A DNA stretch of 45,531 bases from Pirellulales bacterium (GTDB lineage: Bacteria > Planctomycetota > Planctomycetia > Pirellulales > Thermoguttaceae): positions 1 through 45,531 of the forward strand of contig JAFGPV010000062.1 of NCBI GenBank assembly GCA_016936015.1, written 5' to 3'. The notes beneath the pieces were generated by a model, which saw only the letters and a program-made list of their open reading frames with translations, ran no database searches and was not told the origin of the DNA. Below, piece by piece: positions 34,501 to 43,090 of this stretch (position 1 is its first letter; every line of letters begins with the position of its first letter). The translations under genes were made by a program, and so were the position numbers.

Positions 34501-35884
34501 AACCACCTCCTTTATTCCCCGGCAACGACGCCCTCACCCTGTCCCTCTCCCGGAGGGAGAGGGAATCCTGCACCGGGTAAACCAGCGTCACCGCGCGGAG
34601 CGCCAAATCATCCTTGGCCTGCACCCGTAGCGGGAGGACGGCCTGCGGTGTGACGTAGAGATTGGCGGGAGGCTGCTCGATGGTCACGGTCGGCGGGGCA
34701 TCGGCCACGGCGTGGACCTCCCAGCGGTCGTTTTCACCTCCGCCGATCCCCGCGGTATCCTCCAACGCAAATCCATACATCCCCGATTCGGTTACTATCA
34801 GTTCAGGCGCGCTGACGGTAAAGCCGCGCCGGTCGGAATGCATCCTCGCCGGGAACCGCCGCTCATCCACCCAGACCAGTACGGCGGAGCGGAGCGGCTT
34901 GTTGGCCCGGCCGGTGAATTCCAGCCGGGTGCCTTTCAGCGCGCGGACGTCGCCCAAGGATCGGGTGGCCGGCCAACCCGTGTATGCCGGGGAGATCAGG
35001 CGGACGGAGACCGCCGCGACGGCCGGCGGCTCGACCACGGCCACTTCCCGCCAGGTCATCGAGCGGTCGTCGCCCCCTTCGATCCGGTAGGCGAAGGGCC
35101 GTACGACGTTCTCCCGCCGGACGACGACCGCCTGCCCGGCGGGCCGGAGCACCGTGGTTTCTTCCTCCGTAGGGCCGTCGGCCGCGGCTACGCGGTAGAA
35201 CACGCGGACCTCGCGCGGCAACGGTCGATGATTGGCATCCACGATTTCGATTTCAAACGTGCCGCCTCGCGCGATGCACTTGACCGGATCGCTGACCCGG
35301 AGGTGATTGGCCTGAGGAAAGACCGAGCGGTTGAAGGGATTCAACAACCGGACGACGGCGGTCCGGGCGACGGGGGGATCCCAGATGAAAACGGCGGCGG
35401 CCAGGGCGAGGACGGTCCCTGCCAGGACGGCTGCGCGTCGCGGCGGCCGGCCGTCGAGCACCGCCTGAAAGTCCAGCGTCTCGGTCTGGGCCGTCGTTTC
35501 GGCAATCACCGTGCGGCGCAGGGCCGGCGAACCCGCCGTCGGATCGTCCTCCTCCTGCCGCAGGAACTCCACCGTGCTCAGCAGCCGGTCGCCCAAAGCG
35601 GGATAACGCCGTTGCAGCCGGCGGGCCAGGTCCTCGTCGCGGAACCGGATCTTGCCCGGCAGATACAGATACCGATAACCGAAACCAACGACCGCGGCGA
35701 AAAAACCCAGCGAAATCAAGATCCGCAGCCCGGGATCCTGGAACCGCACGGTGTAGTCCAACGCGCCCAAGAGCAGCAAAACGCCCAGTCCGCCCGCCGC
35801 CAGGAGGCACGCACCGTGAACCCAGACCATCCGCCGCACGCGTCGGCGAAGGCTACGGAGTCGTTGAGGCAGCGGGGAGAACAT
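31538..35884 (-). CDS. Giant coiled-coil membrane protein
   Basis: 1448 residues from the ATG at 35884. N-terminal membrane helices near 16-40, 45-70 and 150-170, then Ig-like beta segments (200-560) and a very long alpha-helical, Glu/Gln/Arg-rich coiled-coil region (about 570-1400), ending YQELLEEYYRRLAEEKKQ. The layout (two helices, beta part, long helices) recalls DUF4175-type envelope proteins. The assignment is loose. A GTG at 35923 would extend the frame into the family C element and is rejected. Two repeats are translated: family A pair at about residues 440-478, family D element at about 1242-1264. It follows the second VWA gene after 144 bases holding a family C element. Function unknown, probably envelope-structural. 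Confidence 0.85.
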   Translation of the reverse strand: MFSPLPQRLRSLRRRVRRMVWVHGACLLAAGGLGVLLLLGALDYTVRFQDPGLRILISLGFFAAVVGFGYRYLYLPGKIRFRDEDLARRLQRRYPALGDRLLSTVEFLRQEEDDPTAGSPALRRTVIAETTAQTETLDFQAVLDGRPPRRAAVLAGTVLALAAAVFIWDPPVARTAVVRLLNPFNRSVFPQANHLRVSDPVKCIARGGTFEIEIVDANHRPLPREVRVFYRVAAADGPTEEETTVLRPAGQAVVVRRENVVRPFAYRIEGGDDRSMTWREVAVVEPPAVAAVSVRLISPAYTGWPATRSLGDVRALKGTRLEFTGRANKPLRSAVLVWVDERRFPARMHSDRRGFTVSAPELIVTESGMYGFALEDTAGIGGGENDRWEVHAVADAPPTVTIEQPPANLYVTPQAVLPLRVQAKDDLALRAVTLVYPVQDSLSLRERDRVRASLPGNKGGGLVTNISPHPNPLPKGEGTNVPETRVALYTGPEKVPPQAESLLDRGGDLRTIDFAWELEPLGLRPGGQLEFAVTATDYRPRTGRSEPRKLTVVTPQELQDRLSARQNLLLGELQRVLKMQNAVRGQVEAVRIRWEESVPVAPADIDQLRAAELSQRQAALLLSRGGEGIPRQIKNLLADLEHNRLEASRLKDRLEELASDLARLERESLPAVARELTAALKTGQIALSNPAEADLPAARRALQAVGKNQEQVIAVLTAWINRLSQWESSQRFQRELIQLTRDQEETARRTTAVGRRTFARDFRDLAPPEAAELRILAARQAEHARTLDRVLQTMEQSLPDLRQKDPAAAGNVADAVDEAHRQGASNRMRSCGDFLLQNRIGQAADAQKQIARQLQELLDVLSRRRDQELEVLHKKLRTATAEAAELERRQTELHAAMSQAAEKSGAAEDKRQWESLAETQRRLEQETEQLARRLERLQAARAAQAAQQAAAAMNKARREAAAGEGQGACRQAEAARKALADARRRLDEHGRRAGLDLALEQIARLEDAVKHLQQQQQGVLEETRRYERLRQTQGEFTRSQAAGLHDLARRQEMLEDDARRLATDLRGADAFAWTLTRAARSMGQAAAGLNRRRTGTETQRTEQTALDCLALLMEAVQPEPPSDQENAGGDAGGAGKKPPSHAPRGAVATMAELKLLRLLQQELNLRTARLYETLDPQAKPTESQRAALAELARQQGRLAEMVFKLVPPAAEAPEENLQDAPADAEQIWMSDVPKITNTRARLNSRRLTAAQNVETDSAAVSRRLSDAYYLLPDDSDNAEKDSALQEQLRHELGAAAEKEAEQPLLDVARRMFRIQERIAGAQTGPATQAEQQQVVEELDRLIRVTRKSCCGGSPSPNRSPSSARNPTDSSPAKPGSRPAVKAGPRSSDKSPSGRPNVDDVRAALKQHWGELPPQLRQQMLESATEEFMPKYQELLEEYYRRLAEEKKQ
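32092..32157. repeat. Palindrome family D, copy 1 (inside the coiled-coil gene)
   Basis: 66 bases (22 codons). The outer 22-base arms are perfect complements, beginning ATAGCCGGCGGCTAACAGCC. Translated as SRRLTAAQNVETDSAAVSRR, a coiled-coil-compatible insert. Confidence 0.93.
34451..34563. repeat. Palindrome family A, copy 5 (facing pair in the coiled-coil gene)
   Basis: CCCTCTCCC-TTT-GGGAGAGGG with tail TTAGGGTGAGGGC, a middle of about 45 bases, then GCCCTCACCC and a second stem CCCTCTCCC/GGGAGAGGG. The frame passes through; part reads PHPNPLPKGEG. Confidence 0.9.
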
Positions 35885-35904
35885 GGCAATTACGGGGGTG
35901 TCAT

Positions 35905-35977
35905 GTTTAGCGGCCGCCGGCACGGCGGCCTTGGCATTTCCCTTAAAACAGAGCCGCCGTTCCGGCGGCTGCTAAAC
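35905..35977. repeat. 73-bp element family C, copy 2
   Basis: Starts GTTTAGCGGCCGCCGGCACG and ends GGCGGCTGCTAAAC. The first 33 bases are nearly identical to copy 3. Its right half continues the leftward coiled-coil frame upstream of its ATG (35884), which would be read from a GTG inside the element. An AAGCCGCAAGCGGCTT palindrome follows at 36000-36015. Confidence 0.93.
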
Positions 35978-36028
35978 GGAATTTCGTCTTTCTGTTGCTA
36001 AGCCGCAAGCGGCTTTTCACCTTTTATT

Positions 36029-38539
36029 TTAAACCATTCCCCCGCGTTTTCGGAACAGCCATTCGGCCGTCAGCAGTCCGAGGAACAGCAGCAGCACGGG
36101 CCAGCGGTTCCAGAGGGGGATAGGCGGCAGGGTTTCGACGGGCACCTGACGGCCGGGGGGCAGGTCGGCCAGCAAGCGGCCGGCCTCCGCGAAGTCGTAG
36201 CAGCGTCCGCCGGAGAGCTTGGCGGCTTGGCGGAGCGCCGGGGCGTCGAGCCGGATATGCGCAAATTCGCCCGGCGGCGGTGCAACCGTAAAATCGACCG
36301 CCGGCGCCTGACCTTGCACGGCGGGAACCGCCAACCACGCGTGGTAACTGCCGGGAGCGGGCCGGGACAGCAGGCCCTCGAACGTCCCATGGCCGACCGT
36401 CGTGCGGCGGAGCGTCATCCGCCGGGTCGGCCGGCCCGGCTGCTCGATGACCACCTGCACGCCGCGGTCGTCGGCCGGTGCCTGCCGTTGGTCGGCAAAG
36501 CGGACCCGGATCCGGACGCTCTCGCCGGAGACGTATTCGCGGCGGCCGGTGCTCAAAACCGTGGTCTGCCCTTTCTCGGCCAGTTTCGCGCGGCAGAGCC
36601 AGCGGAGGGTCTGAATCCAATAACGGGCGAAATACAGGTCGCCCACCCGCCGCCGCCAACGCCACGTCTCGTCGGTGGCGTGGAACAGGACCTTGCCGGC
36701 CCCGACGTATTGCAGAACGAAGACCGGCAGGGGATTGCCGCCGACGGGGGCCCAGGTCGTGTTCTCGGCCAACACCCGGGCGGCCGGCTTCAGCGCCGAA
36801 ACCTCCACCTGCCAATAGAGCGGAGGCAAGTTCCGCCAGATGGCCTGCGTCTCCGCCGGCGAGTCGCCCAACTGCATCGGCGGCATCGCCAATCCCAACT
36901 CGGTGGGCACGACGGTGAATCCCTGTGAGAGATCCTGGTTCGGATCGGGCAGACGGAGGCGGCTTAAGTCGAAGGGGAGCAGACCGGCCAGCGGCGTATC
37001 GTGGAAGGCCTGCGGCATCCAGCGCGGCCCGGCAATCACGACCAGCGCGCCTCCCTTGCCCGGCTGGTCGACGAAGTCGGCCACGTTCTGCAACGCCGCG
37101 GCGCCGAGCAACTGCGGATCCACGTCGCCGAGAATCACGACGTCGAAGGCAAACAACTCGTCGCGGCGTTCGGGAAAGACCCGCAAGGCCAAGGGATCCT
37201 GGGCGGCGTGTTCCAGGTCGGCCTCCTGCAAGACGGTCTTCAGTGCGATCGTCTCGTCCCGGGCCAGCAGGTTCCGCAGATAGCGGTACTCGAAACTGGG
37301 ATAGGCATGCGCCAAGAGGACGCGGATCTCCTCCTTCCGCACCTGCACCACCCGAGACTGCCGGTTGTTGTCGGTCCGCGTCTCGCCTTCCGGCGGCTCG
37401 ACTTCGACGACGTACTCGAACGTTCCGACCTCCGTGGGGCGATAGATCAGGCGGACCGGCTGCGGCTGGTCGTCGGCGCCGACGGCGGCCTCGGTGCGAG
37501 CGAGGACCTCGCTGCGTCCATTTTCCCGGAGCGTGACGGCAACCTTCGTGCCTTGATAGCCGACGCCGGTTAGCTTGCACTCGAAGACCACCGCGTCGTC
37601 GACGAAGACCACGTCGTCGACCAGCAGATCGGAGAGGACCAGATCGCGGCGGGGCGTTTCGCTGCCCAACCCGACGCAGAACAGCGGCACGCCGCGGCGC
37701 TGGGCCGTGGCGGCGGCCTCGGCCAACGGCGGGCCGACCGTGTTGACGCCGTCGCTTAGCAGAACGATCGCCGCGGGAACGGCGCCCCGGAGGTCGTCCA
37801 ACACCGCGCGGACGCCCTCTCCCAGCCGGGTCTCCTGGCCGACGGGCCGGGCATGGCGGATCGCTTCGGCCAGCGCCGCCGGATCATTCTTCTCGGCTCC
37901 CCGGGGACCGGTTAGATAATACAGCCGCAACTTATACTCCCCGGCGATCCCCCGCAGCAAGGCGGCGTTCCGCTCGCAAAGCAACGTCTGGGCCAGGTTC
38001 CACCGGCTAATCCCCTCTCCCTTTGGGAGAGGGTTAGGGTGAGGGCGGTTTGTCGACAATTTAGCCCTCACCCCCTGCCCCTCTCCCAATGGGAGAGGGG
38101 AGCCAGTCCCCGGCGATTCGCCGGGGGTTAAATAGCTGTCCGGCAAACACCCCGCCTTCCGCACCCGCTCCTCCAGGGCCGCCTGCTGCTTCGGCTCTGC
38201 GAGGTCCACGACCGTCATGCTCAGCGAATCGTCCACCACCACGGCGGCGTAGGGCAGGCCGGTGCGCTGCAAGACCAGGGCGACCTGGGCGATCATCAGC
38301 GCCGCCAGCAAGATCAGCAACAGGCGGACCGCCGCCAGCGTCAACCTTTTGCGGCGAGAACACTGCCGGTTCTCGCGGAGGTAGATCGCCACGACGAACG
38401 CCGCGGCCGCCGCGGCGGCCAGGAGCGTCAGCCACGGCGGCCAGCGCCAGGTGTGGCTCAGACTCCACACCGTGCCTTCGCCCGGCGCGGAAGGGAGTCC
38501 CAACCAGTGCTCCATCCAGGAGGGCAGTGTTCCGCTCAT
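36029..38539 (-). CDS. VWA-type membrane protein with glutamine-amidotransferase-like region
   Basis: 836 residues. Membrane helices lie near 36-54 (WLTLLAAAAAAAFVVAIYL) and 65-85. A VWA-like part follows, with the metal motif DDSLS at about 100, LLSDGVNTVG and GVPLFCVGLG. Later segments (FAFDVVILGDVDPQ, GGALVVIAGPRWMP) resemble the class I glutamine-amidotransferase-like fold seen in such proteins. A C-terminal helix ends LTAEWLFRKRGGMV. The ATG at 38539 overlaps the stop of the upstream BatA/VWA gene by four bases (ATGA), so the two are translationally coupled; an ATG at 38563 is less likely. A family A pair is translated at about residues 146-176, splitting the VWA region. Confidence 0.9.
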   Translation of the reverse strand: MSGTLPSWMEHWLGLPSAPGEGTVWSLSHTWRWPPWLTLLAAAAAAAFVVAIYLRENRQCSRRKRLTLAAVRLLLILLAALMIAQVALVLQRTGLPYAAVVVDDSLSMTVVDLAEPKQQAALEERVRKAGCLPDSYLTPGESPGTGSPLPLGEGQGVRAKLSTNRPHPNPLPKGEGISRWNLAQTLLCERNAALLRGIAGEYKLRLYYLTGPRGAEKNDPAALAEAIRHARPVGQETRLGEGVRAVLDDLRGAVPAAIVLLSDGVNTVGPPLAEAAATAQRRGVPLFCVGLGSETPRRDLVLSDLLVDDVVFVDDAVVFECKLTGVGYQGTKVAVTLRENGRSEVLARTEAAVGADDQPQPVRLIYRPTEVGTFEYVVEVEPPEGETRTDNNRQSRVVQVRKEEIRVLLAHAYPSFEYRYLRNLLARDETIALKTVLQEADLEHAAQDPLALRVFPERRDELFAFDVVILGDVDPQLLGAAALQNVADFVDQPGKGGALVVIAGPRWMPQAFHDTPLAGLLPFDLSRLRLPDPNQDLSQGFTVVPTELGLAMPPMQLGDSPAETQAIWRNLPPLYWQVEVSALKPAARVLAENTTWAPVGGNPLPVFVLQYVGAGKVLFHATDETWRWRRRVGDLYFARYWIQTLRWLCRAKLAEKGQTTVLSTGRREYVSGESVRIRVRFADQRQAPADDRGVQVVIEQPGRPTRRMTLRRTTVGHGTFEGLLSRPAPGSYHAWLAVPAVQGQAPAVDFTVAPPPGEFAHIRLDAPALRQAAKLSGGRCYDFAEAGRLLADLPPGRQVPVETLPPIPLWNRWPVLLLFLGLLTAEWLFRKRGGMV
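38012..38126. repeat. Palindrome family A, copy 6, plus CCCCGGCG hairpin (in VWA gene)
   Basis: A facing pair of family A hairpins (38012-38100), with the same translated layout as 13174-13263 (PLPLGEGQGVRA and PHPNPLPKGEG). Directly after it lies CCCCGGCG-ATT-CGCCGGGG (38108-38126), a second palindrome type. Confidence 0.9.
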
Positions 38540-40818
38540 GTCGGATGGTGGCCGAAGCGCCACGCCAAAAGGGTTTCAAAGAACAACAGACACAATACGC
38601 CGTATAACAATTCGACCTGCAACCCGGTCGGCGCCGCCCAGGATGGCGTCGCACCGGGGCGGTCGAGGTCCTGCCAAGTGGTTTGAATCGTGCAGGCCAC
38701 GCCCGGCCAGACGTCGTTGCGCAACCGGTCGGGCGATACGGCCGCCAAGTTCCCTTCCGCGGGATTGACGTTGACGGCGTACAACCGGCGTCCCCGGGCG
38801 GGATCGCTGAAGCGGAGTTCGTAAATACCGCTTTGCCACGTCTCGGTAAACCGCCACGCCGCGGCGGAGGAGGAGGTCTCCGGCGTCAGAGCGATCAGGC
38901 GTCCGTCGGGAGTTTGCAATTCCGCGTCCAGTCCGACCGTCGCCTCGGGCAGCCGGACGACCAGCGGCTGGCCAACCCGCAGGTTGTGCTGCTCCGCTTC
39001 GCCGGCGACGCAAAACGCCAGGATTTCCTGGATTAGCGGCAAGAAACTCGGCCAGCGGGGCAAGGGAGTCCCCGGCTCATCAATCGGAATCGCCAGCAGC
39101 ACCACGCGGCCGCGATGAATCGTCTCTTCCACAATCAAGGGATCGCCCCCCGCGGCGGCCAAGGCCACCCGGGCGGAAGAATCCTTGGGGACGTCAAGTT
39201 TGAAGTATTCAAACAGCGGGGTGGTCAGCAACGCCTTCTCGCCGTGGTCCCGAAAGGCCGACAGCAACGGATGGCGGTAGCCCCGGGGATCCAGGCGATA
39301 CCGGTCCCGGGGAACGAGCTTGTCGATCCGGGCGGGCAGGAGGCGGATCCTTTCAGGATTCGTTGGTCGTTGGTCGTTGGTCGTTGGTCGTCTTGGGTTC
39401 TCGACCATCGACCATCGACCTTCGACTGACGCCTTTCCCGCCTGCGGCGCTCCCAGCACGCGGTTGTAGCGATCCGGCTTCAACTGGTCGCCGGGGAGAA
39501 TCACGAGATTACCCCCGGCCTGCAGGTAGGCGTCCAGCAGTCGGGCCTCGTGGTCGGTAAACTGGGCGACGTTGCAGAGGAAGACGCAATCGTAGTGCGA
39601 AAGCTCGCGTTCCAGCAGGGCCGACTCGGGGGCCGCTTCGACCTTCACGGGAGCCGGGACGCCGGAGGGCTGCGGGGCCAGGGCCAGGGAGACGTAATCC
39701 GCCGTCCCTTGAATGCCTCCGCCCGAGGGCCGGCCGTCGATGCACAGCACGCGGAGCGCTGCGCGGACCGGCACGATCCGCCAGCGGCGGTTGTCGACCT
39801 CCAGGGCGTCGCCGGGGGCGTGGATCTCGACCGCGTGATCGCCGGGCGCAATGAACCGATACGTAAAGTCCACGGCCGTCTCCGGCCCCGGCGGAACGTC
39901 GATCAGCTTCTGCTCGACCTTCCGGCCGTCGACGAGCAATTCGACCGGCTGATTGGACTTCGCCTGGCCGCCGAAATTTCTCAGGAGGGTCTCGAAATGG
40001 ATCTGCCGGTCTTGCAGGGCCGGAAGATCAAACGCCCGGAGCGCCGCAACAGCCAGGTTGGGCGCGGCCGGCTGGCCCACGTCGAGGACTACCAGCGCCG
40101 CCCGCTCCGCCACGGCGGCGCTGCGGCGGCGAAAGGCGGTCAAGGCCGCGCCGGCAAGCTGCGGCTCCCATGTAATCCGCTGCAAGTCGGTCAGAAAGAA
40201 CACCTGCTGCCGCGCTAGCCGGGGATTCTCCCGCCGGGCCTGGGAAAGGTGTTTTTCCAGAAGCGTCAGCGCGGCCGGCAGGTCGGCGACCGACTGCGGC
40301 AGCGCCAGAGACTCGATCTCGCGGAGCATCTCCGCCCGTTCGACCGTCGGCGCAGCGACGATCGCCCGCGGCGGGGAAGACATCAGCAGCAAGGTGAAGG
40401 CATCGCCCTGCGGAGAGTTCTCGACGATCTGCCGGGCAAGCTCCTTGGCCCGATCGAAGCGGCTCTGCTCGGCCGGCCTGTAGGCCATCGAGTACGAGCC
40501 GTCGAAGACCAGCACGCGCTGGGTGTTCTCGCCCGGGGCGAAGATCAGGGCCGTCCGCCGCCGGTACGGCTCCGCCGCGGCCAGCACGATCAGAATGATG
40601 ATCGCCGTCCGGACCGCCAGCAGCAGCCACTGCTCGAAGAGCATCCGCCGCTTATGCCGCCGTACGGCCGCCAAGAGGTACTCCATCGCCGCCCAGGACA
40701 CCTCGCGATACCGCCGCCGGCTGAGCAGATGAATGACCACCGGCACCGCCGCCGCCGCCAGCCAGCCGAGCATCGGCAGGTGGGCGAAACCGAAGGCCAG
40801 GGGCGGTGGCAAAAACAT
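38536..40818 (-). CDS. BatA/VWA membrane protein
   Basis: 760 residues. N-terminal double-helix region (MLGWLAAAAVPVVIHLLSRR and EQWLLLAVRTAIIILIVLA), typical of BatA. The VWA region has the metal-site motif DGSYS at about residue 104, then FFLTDLQRITW. A long beta-rich extracytoplasmic part is followed by a C-terminal helix near LLYGVLCLLFFETLLAWRFG. The ATG at 40818 is chosen; the open frame continues to a GTG at 40857 only by reading through the 73-bp element. A heptamer array is translated at about residues 463-486 (ENPRRPTTNDQRPTNPER), an insert in the extracytoplasmic part. The stop overlaps the next gene's ATG. It belongs to the MoxR-DUF58 cluster. Confidence 0.93.
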   Translation of the reverse strand: MFLPPPLAFGFAHLPMLGWLAAAAVPVVIHLLSRRRYREVSWAAMEYLLAAVRRHKRRMLFEQWLLLAVRTAIIILIVLAAAEPYRRRTALIFAPGENTQRVLVFDGSYSMAYRPAEQSRFDRAKELARQIVENSPQGDAFTLLLMSSPPRAIVAAPTVERAEMLREIESLALPQSVADLPAALTLLEKHLSQARRENPRLARQQVFFLTDLQRITWEPQLAGAALTAFRRRSAAVAERAALVVLDVGQPAAPNLAVAALRAFDLPALQDRQIHFETLLRNFGGQAKSNQPVELLVDGRKVEQKLIDVPPGPETAVDFTYRFIAPGDHAVEIHAPGDALEVDNRRWRIVPVRAALRVLCIDGRPSGGGIQGTADYVSLALAPQPSGVPAPVKVEAAPESALLERELSHYDCVFLCNVAQFTDHEARLLDAYLQAGGNLVILPGDQLKPDRYNRVLGAPQAGKASVEGRWSMVENPRRPTTNDQRPTNPERIRLLPARIDKLVPRDRYRLDPRGYRHPLLSAFRDHGEKALLTTPLFEYFKLDVPKDSSARVALAAAGGDPLIVEETIHRGRVVLLAIPIDEPGTPLPRWPSFLPLIQEILAFCVAGEAEQHNLRVGQPLVVRLPEATVGLDAELQTPDGRLIALTPETSSSAAAWRFTETWQSGIYELRFSDPARGRRLYAVNVNPAEGNLAAVSPDRLRNDVWPGVACTIQTTWQDLDRPGATPSWAAPTGLQVELLYGVLCLLFFETLLAWRFGHHPT
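39361..39430. repeat. Heptamer array inside the BatA/VWA gene
   Basis: Ten contiguous seven-base units: CGTTGGT four times, CGTCTTG, GGTTCTC, then GACCATC twice, GACCTTC and GACTGAC. The first part and the last part are complementary in type. The reading frame passes through, adding about 23 codons. Confidence 0.92.
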
Positions 40819-40838
40819 GACGGGGGTAATGTCCTTTG

Positions 40839-40911
40839 GTTTAGCGGCCGCCGGCACGGCGGCCTTGGCGTTTCTTTTAAATTGGGGCCGCCGTACCGGC
40901 GGCCGCTAAAC
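40839..40911. repeat. 73-bp element family C, copy 3
   Basis: Starts GTTTAGCGGCCGCCGGCACG and ends GGCGGCCGCTAAAC; exactly 73 bases. It lies between DUF58 and BatA/VWA. As at copy 2, about 20 bases separate it from the next ATG, and that spacer carries a similar ACCCCCGT motif. Confidence 0.93.
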
Positions 40912-40927
40912 GGCGTAATATCCACAA

Positions 40928-41836
40928 CTACGGCGGTGCAAACTGCCTCGTCCGCGAGGCGAGGTACGTGGAAAGGACGACTTCCAGCGATTGGTCGGTC
41001 CGCAAGAGGACGTAATCCATGCGGTGACGACGGCAGGCGGTCTTCAGGCGGCGGAGATAGGCGTTGAATTCGGCCAGGTAGGCCTTCCTGAGCGCCCGGG
41101 GTTCGACCAGCGCCTCGGGGTGCCGCTCCAGGCCGCGGAAGAGCGTGGTCCGCTGGAAGGGGAAATCCAGTTCCGCGGGATCCAGCACGTGCATCAAGAT
41201 CACCTCGTGCCGCCGGTGGCGGAAGTGCTTCAAGCCCGCCGTCAGGCCGTCCACGTCGTCGAACAGGTCGCTGAGCACGATCACGATGCCGCGCTTTTTG
41301 AACCGCTCCGCCAGGTCGTGGAAGATCGGCCCCATGGCGGTTTTTCGCCCTCCCGGGGAGTGTTCCATCGCGTGGAACAGCTCGTTTAAGTGCGAGGGAT
41401 TGCCGCTGGGGCGGACCAGCTTCCGGATCTCGTCGTCGAAGGCGACCAGCCCGGCGCTGTCCTGCTGGTGGAGGATCAGGTAGGCCAGCGCCGCGGCGGC
41501 CGACTGTGCGTATTCCAGCTTGGAGAGCCTGGCGGCCGGGTTGCGGTAGGTCATGCTCTCGCTGACGTCCAACAGCAGGTAGCAGACCAGGTTTGTCTCC
41601 TCCTCGAACTGTTTCAGGTAGAACTTGTCGGTCCGGCCGAAGACCTTCCAATCGAGATACCGCAGGTCGTCGCCGGGGGTATACTCGCGGTGCTCGGCAA
41701 ACTCGATCGAGAATCCGTGGAAGGGGCTGCGGTGCACGCCCGAGACGTATCCCTCGACGATCAACCGGGCGCGCAACGGCAGGCCGTGCAACGCGGCGAG
41801 CAACTGCGGATCGAGGTATCGGGCGGCGGGGAGCAT
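40928..41836 (-). CDS. DUF58 domain protein
   Basis: 302 residues, matching the DUF58 family. The motif GDDLRYLDWKVFGRTDKF is complete, followed by a VWA-like fold (LLLDVSESMTYR, VIVLSDLFDDVDGL). The protein is cytoplasmic, with no signal or helix. DUF58 proteins partner with MoxR ATPases in envelope and stress processes. It lies between MoxR and BatA/VWA, the usual order. No ribosome site is seen at the ATG, so it may rely on readthrough coupling across the 107-base gap, which contains a short family D hairpin. Confidence 0.94.
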   Translation of the reverse strand: MLPAARYLDPQLLAALHGLPLRARLIVEGYVSGVHRSPFHGFSIEFAEHREYTPGDDLRYLDWKVFGRTDKFYLKQFEEETNLVCYLLLDVSESMTYRNPAARLSKLEYAQSAAAALAYLILHQQDSAGLVAFDDEIRKLVRPSGNPSHLNELFHAMEHSPGGRKTAMGPIFHDLAERFKKRGIVIVLSDLFDDVDGLTAGLKHFRHRRHEVILMHVLDPAELDFPFQRTTLFRGLERHPEALVEPRALRKAYLAEFNAYLRRLKTACRRHRMDYVLLRTDQSLEVVLSTYLASRTRQFAPP

Positions 41837-41886
41837 GGACGGCTGTCGCGTGGTAAGGGAAGATTTGTTAATCAGAAAAAAGGATT

Positions 41887-41905
41887 GAATAGCCGGCGGC
41901 TATTC
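41887..41905. repeat. Palindrome family D, short copy
   Basis: GAATAGCC-GGC-GGCTATTC, an 8-bp stem. It keeps the TAGCCGGCGGCTA core of copies 1 and 2 but lacks their inner part. Confidence 0.7.
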
Positions 41906-41943
41906 GACATGATGAAAATATGACCTTCGCCTTTCCCACCGTT

Positions 41944-42987
<1,044 letters not shown>

Positions 42988-43004
42988 CATGGTTCCTCAT
43001 CCAC

Positions 43005-43069
43005 TAGCCGGCGGCTAACAGCCGCCGAGAATAATGGTAAAATCCGCGGCGGCTGTTAGCCGCCGGCTA
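43005..43069. repeat. Palindrome family D, copy 2
   Basis: 65 bases. Outer arms of 23 bases are perfect complements, beginning TAGCCGGCGGCTAACAGCC. It fills most of the gap between the PQQ-propeller and MoxR genes. Confidence 0.95.
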
Positions 43070-43090
43070 ATCAAACCTGAATGAAAAAAC

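Noticed and set aside
35885-35923. A GTG start extending the coiled-coil gene upstream
   Set aside because: The extra residues are read from the 73-bp element and no ribosome site precedes them. The same extension appears at 40819-40857.
36024-37580. A 518-codon frame in another phase of the same strand as the second VWA gene
   Set aside because: Arg/Gly-rich, no domain, and the VWA frame with its metal motif covers the same DNA.
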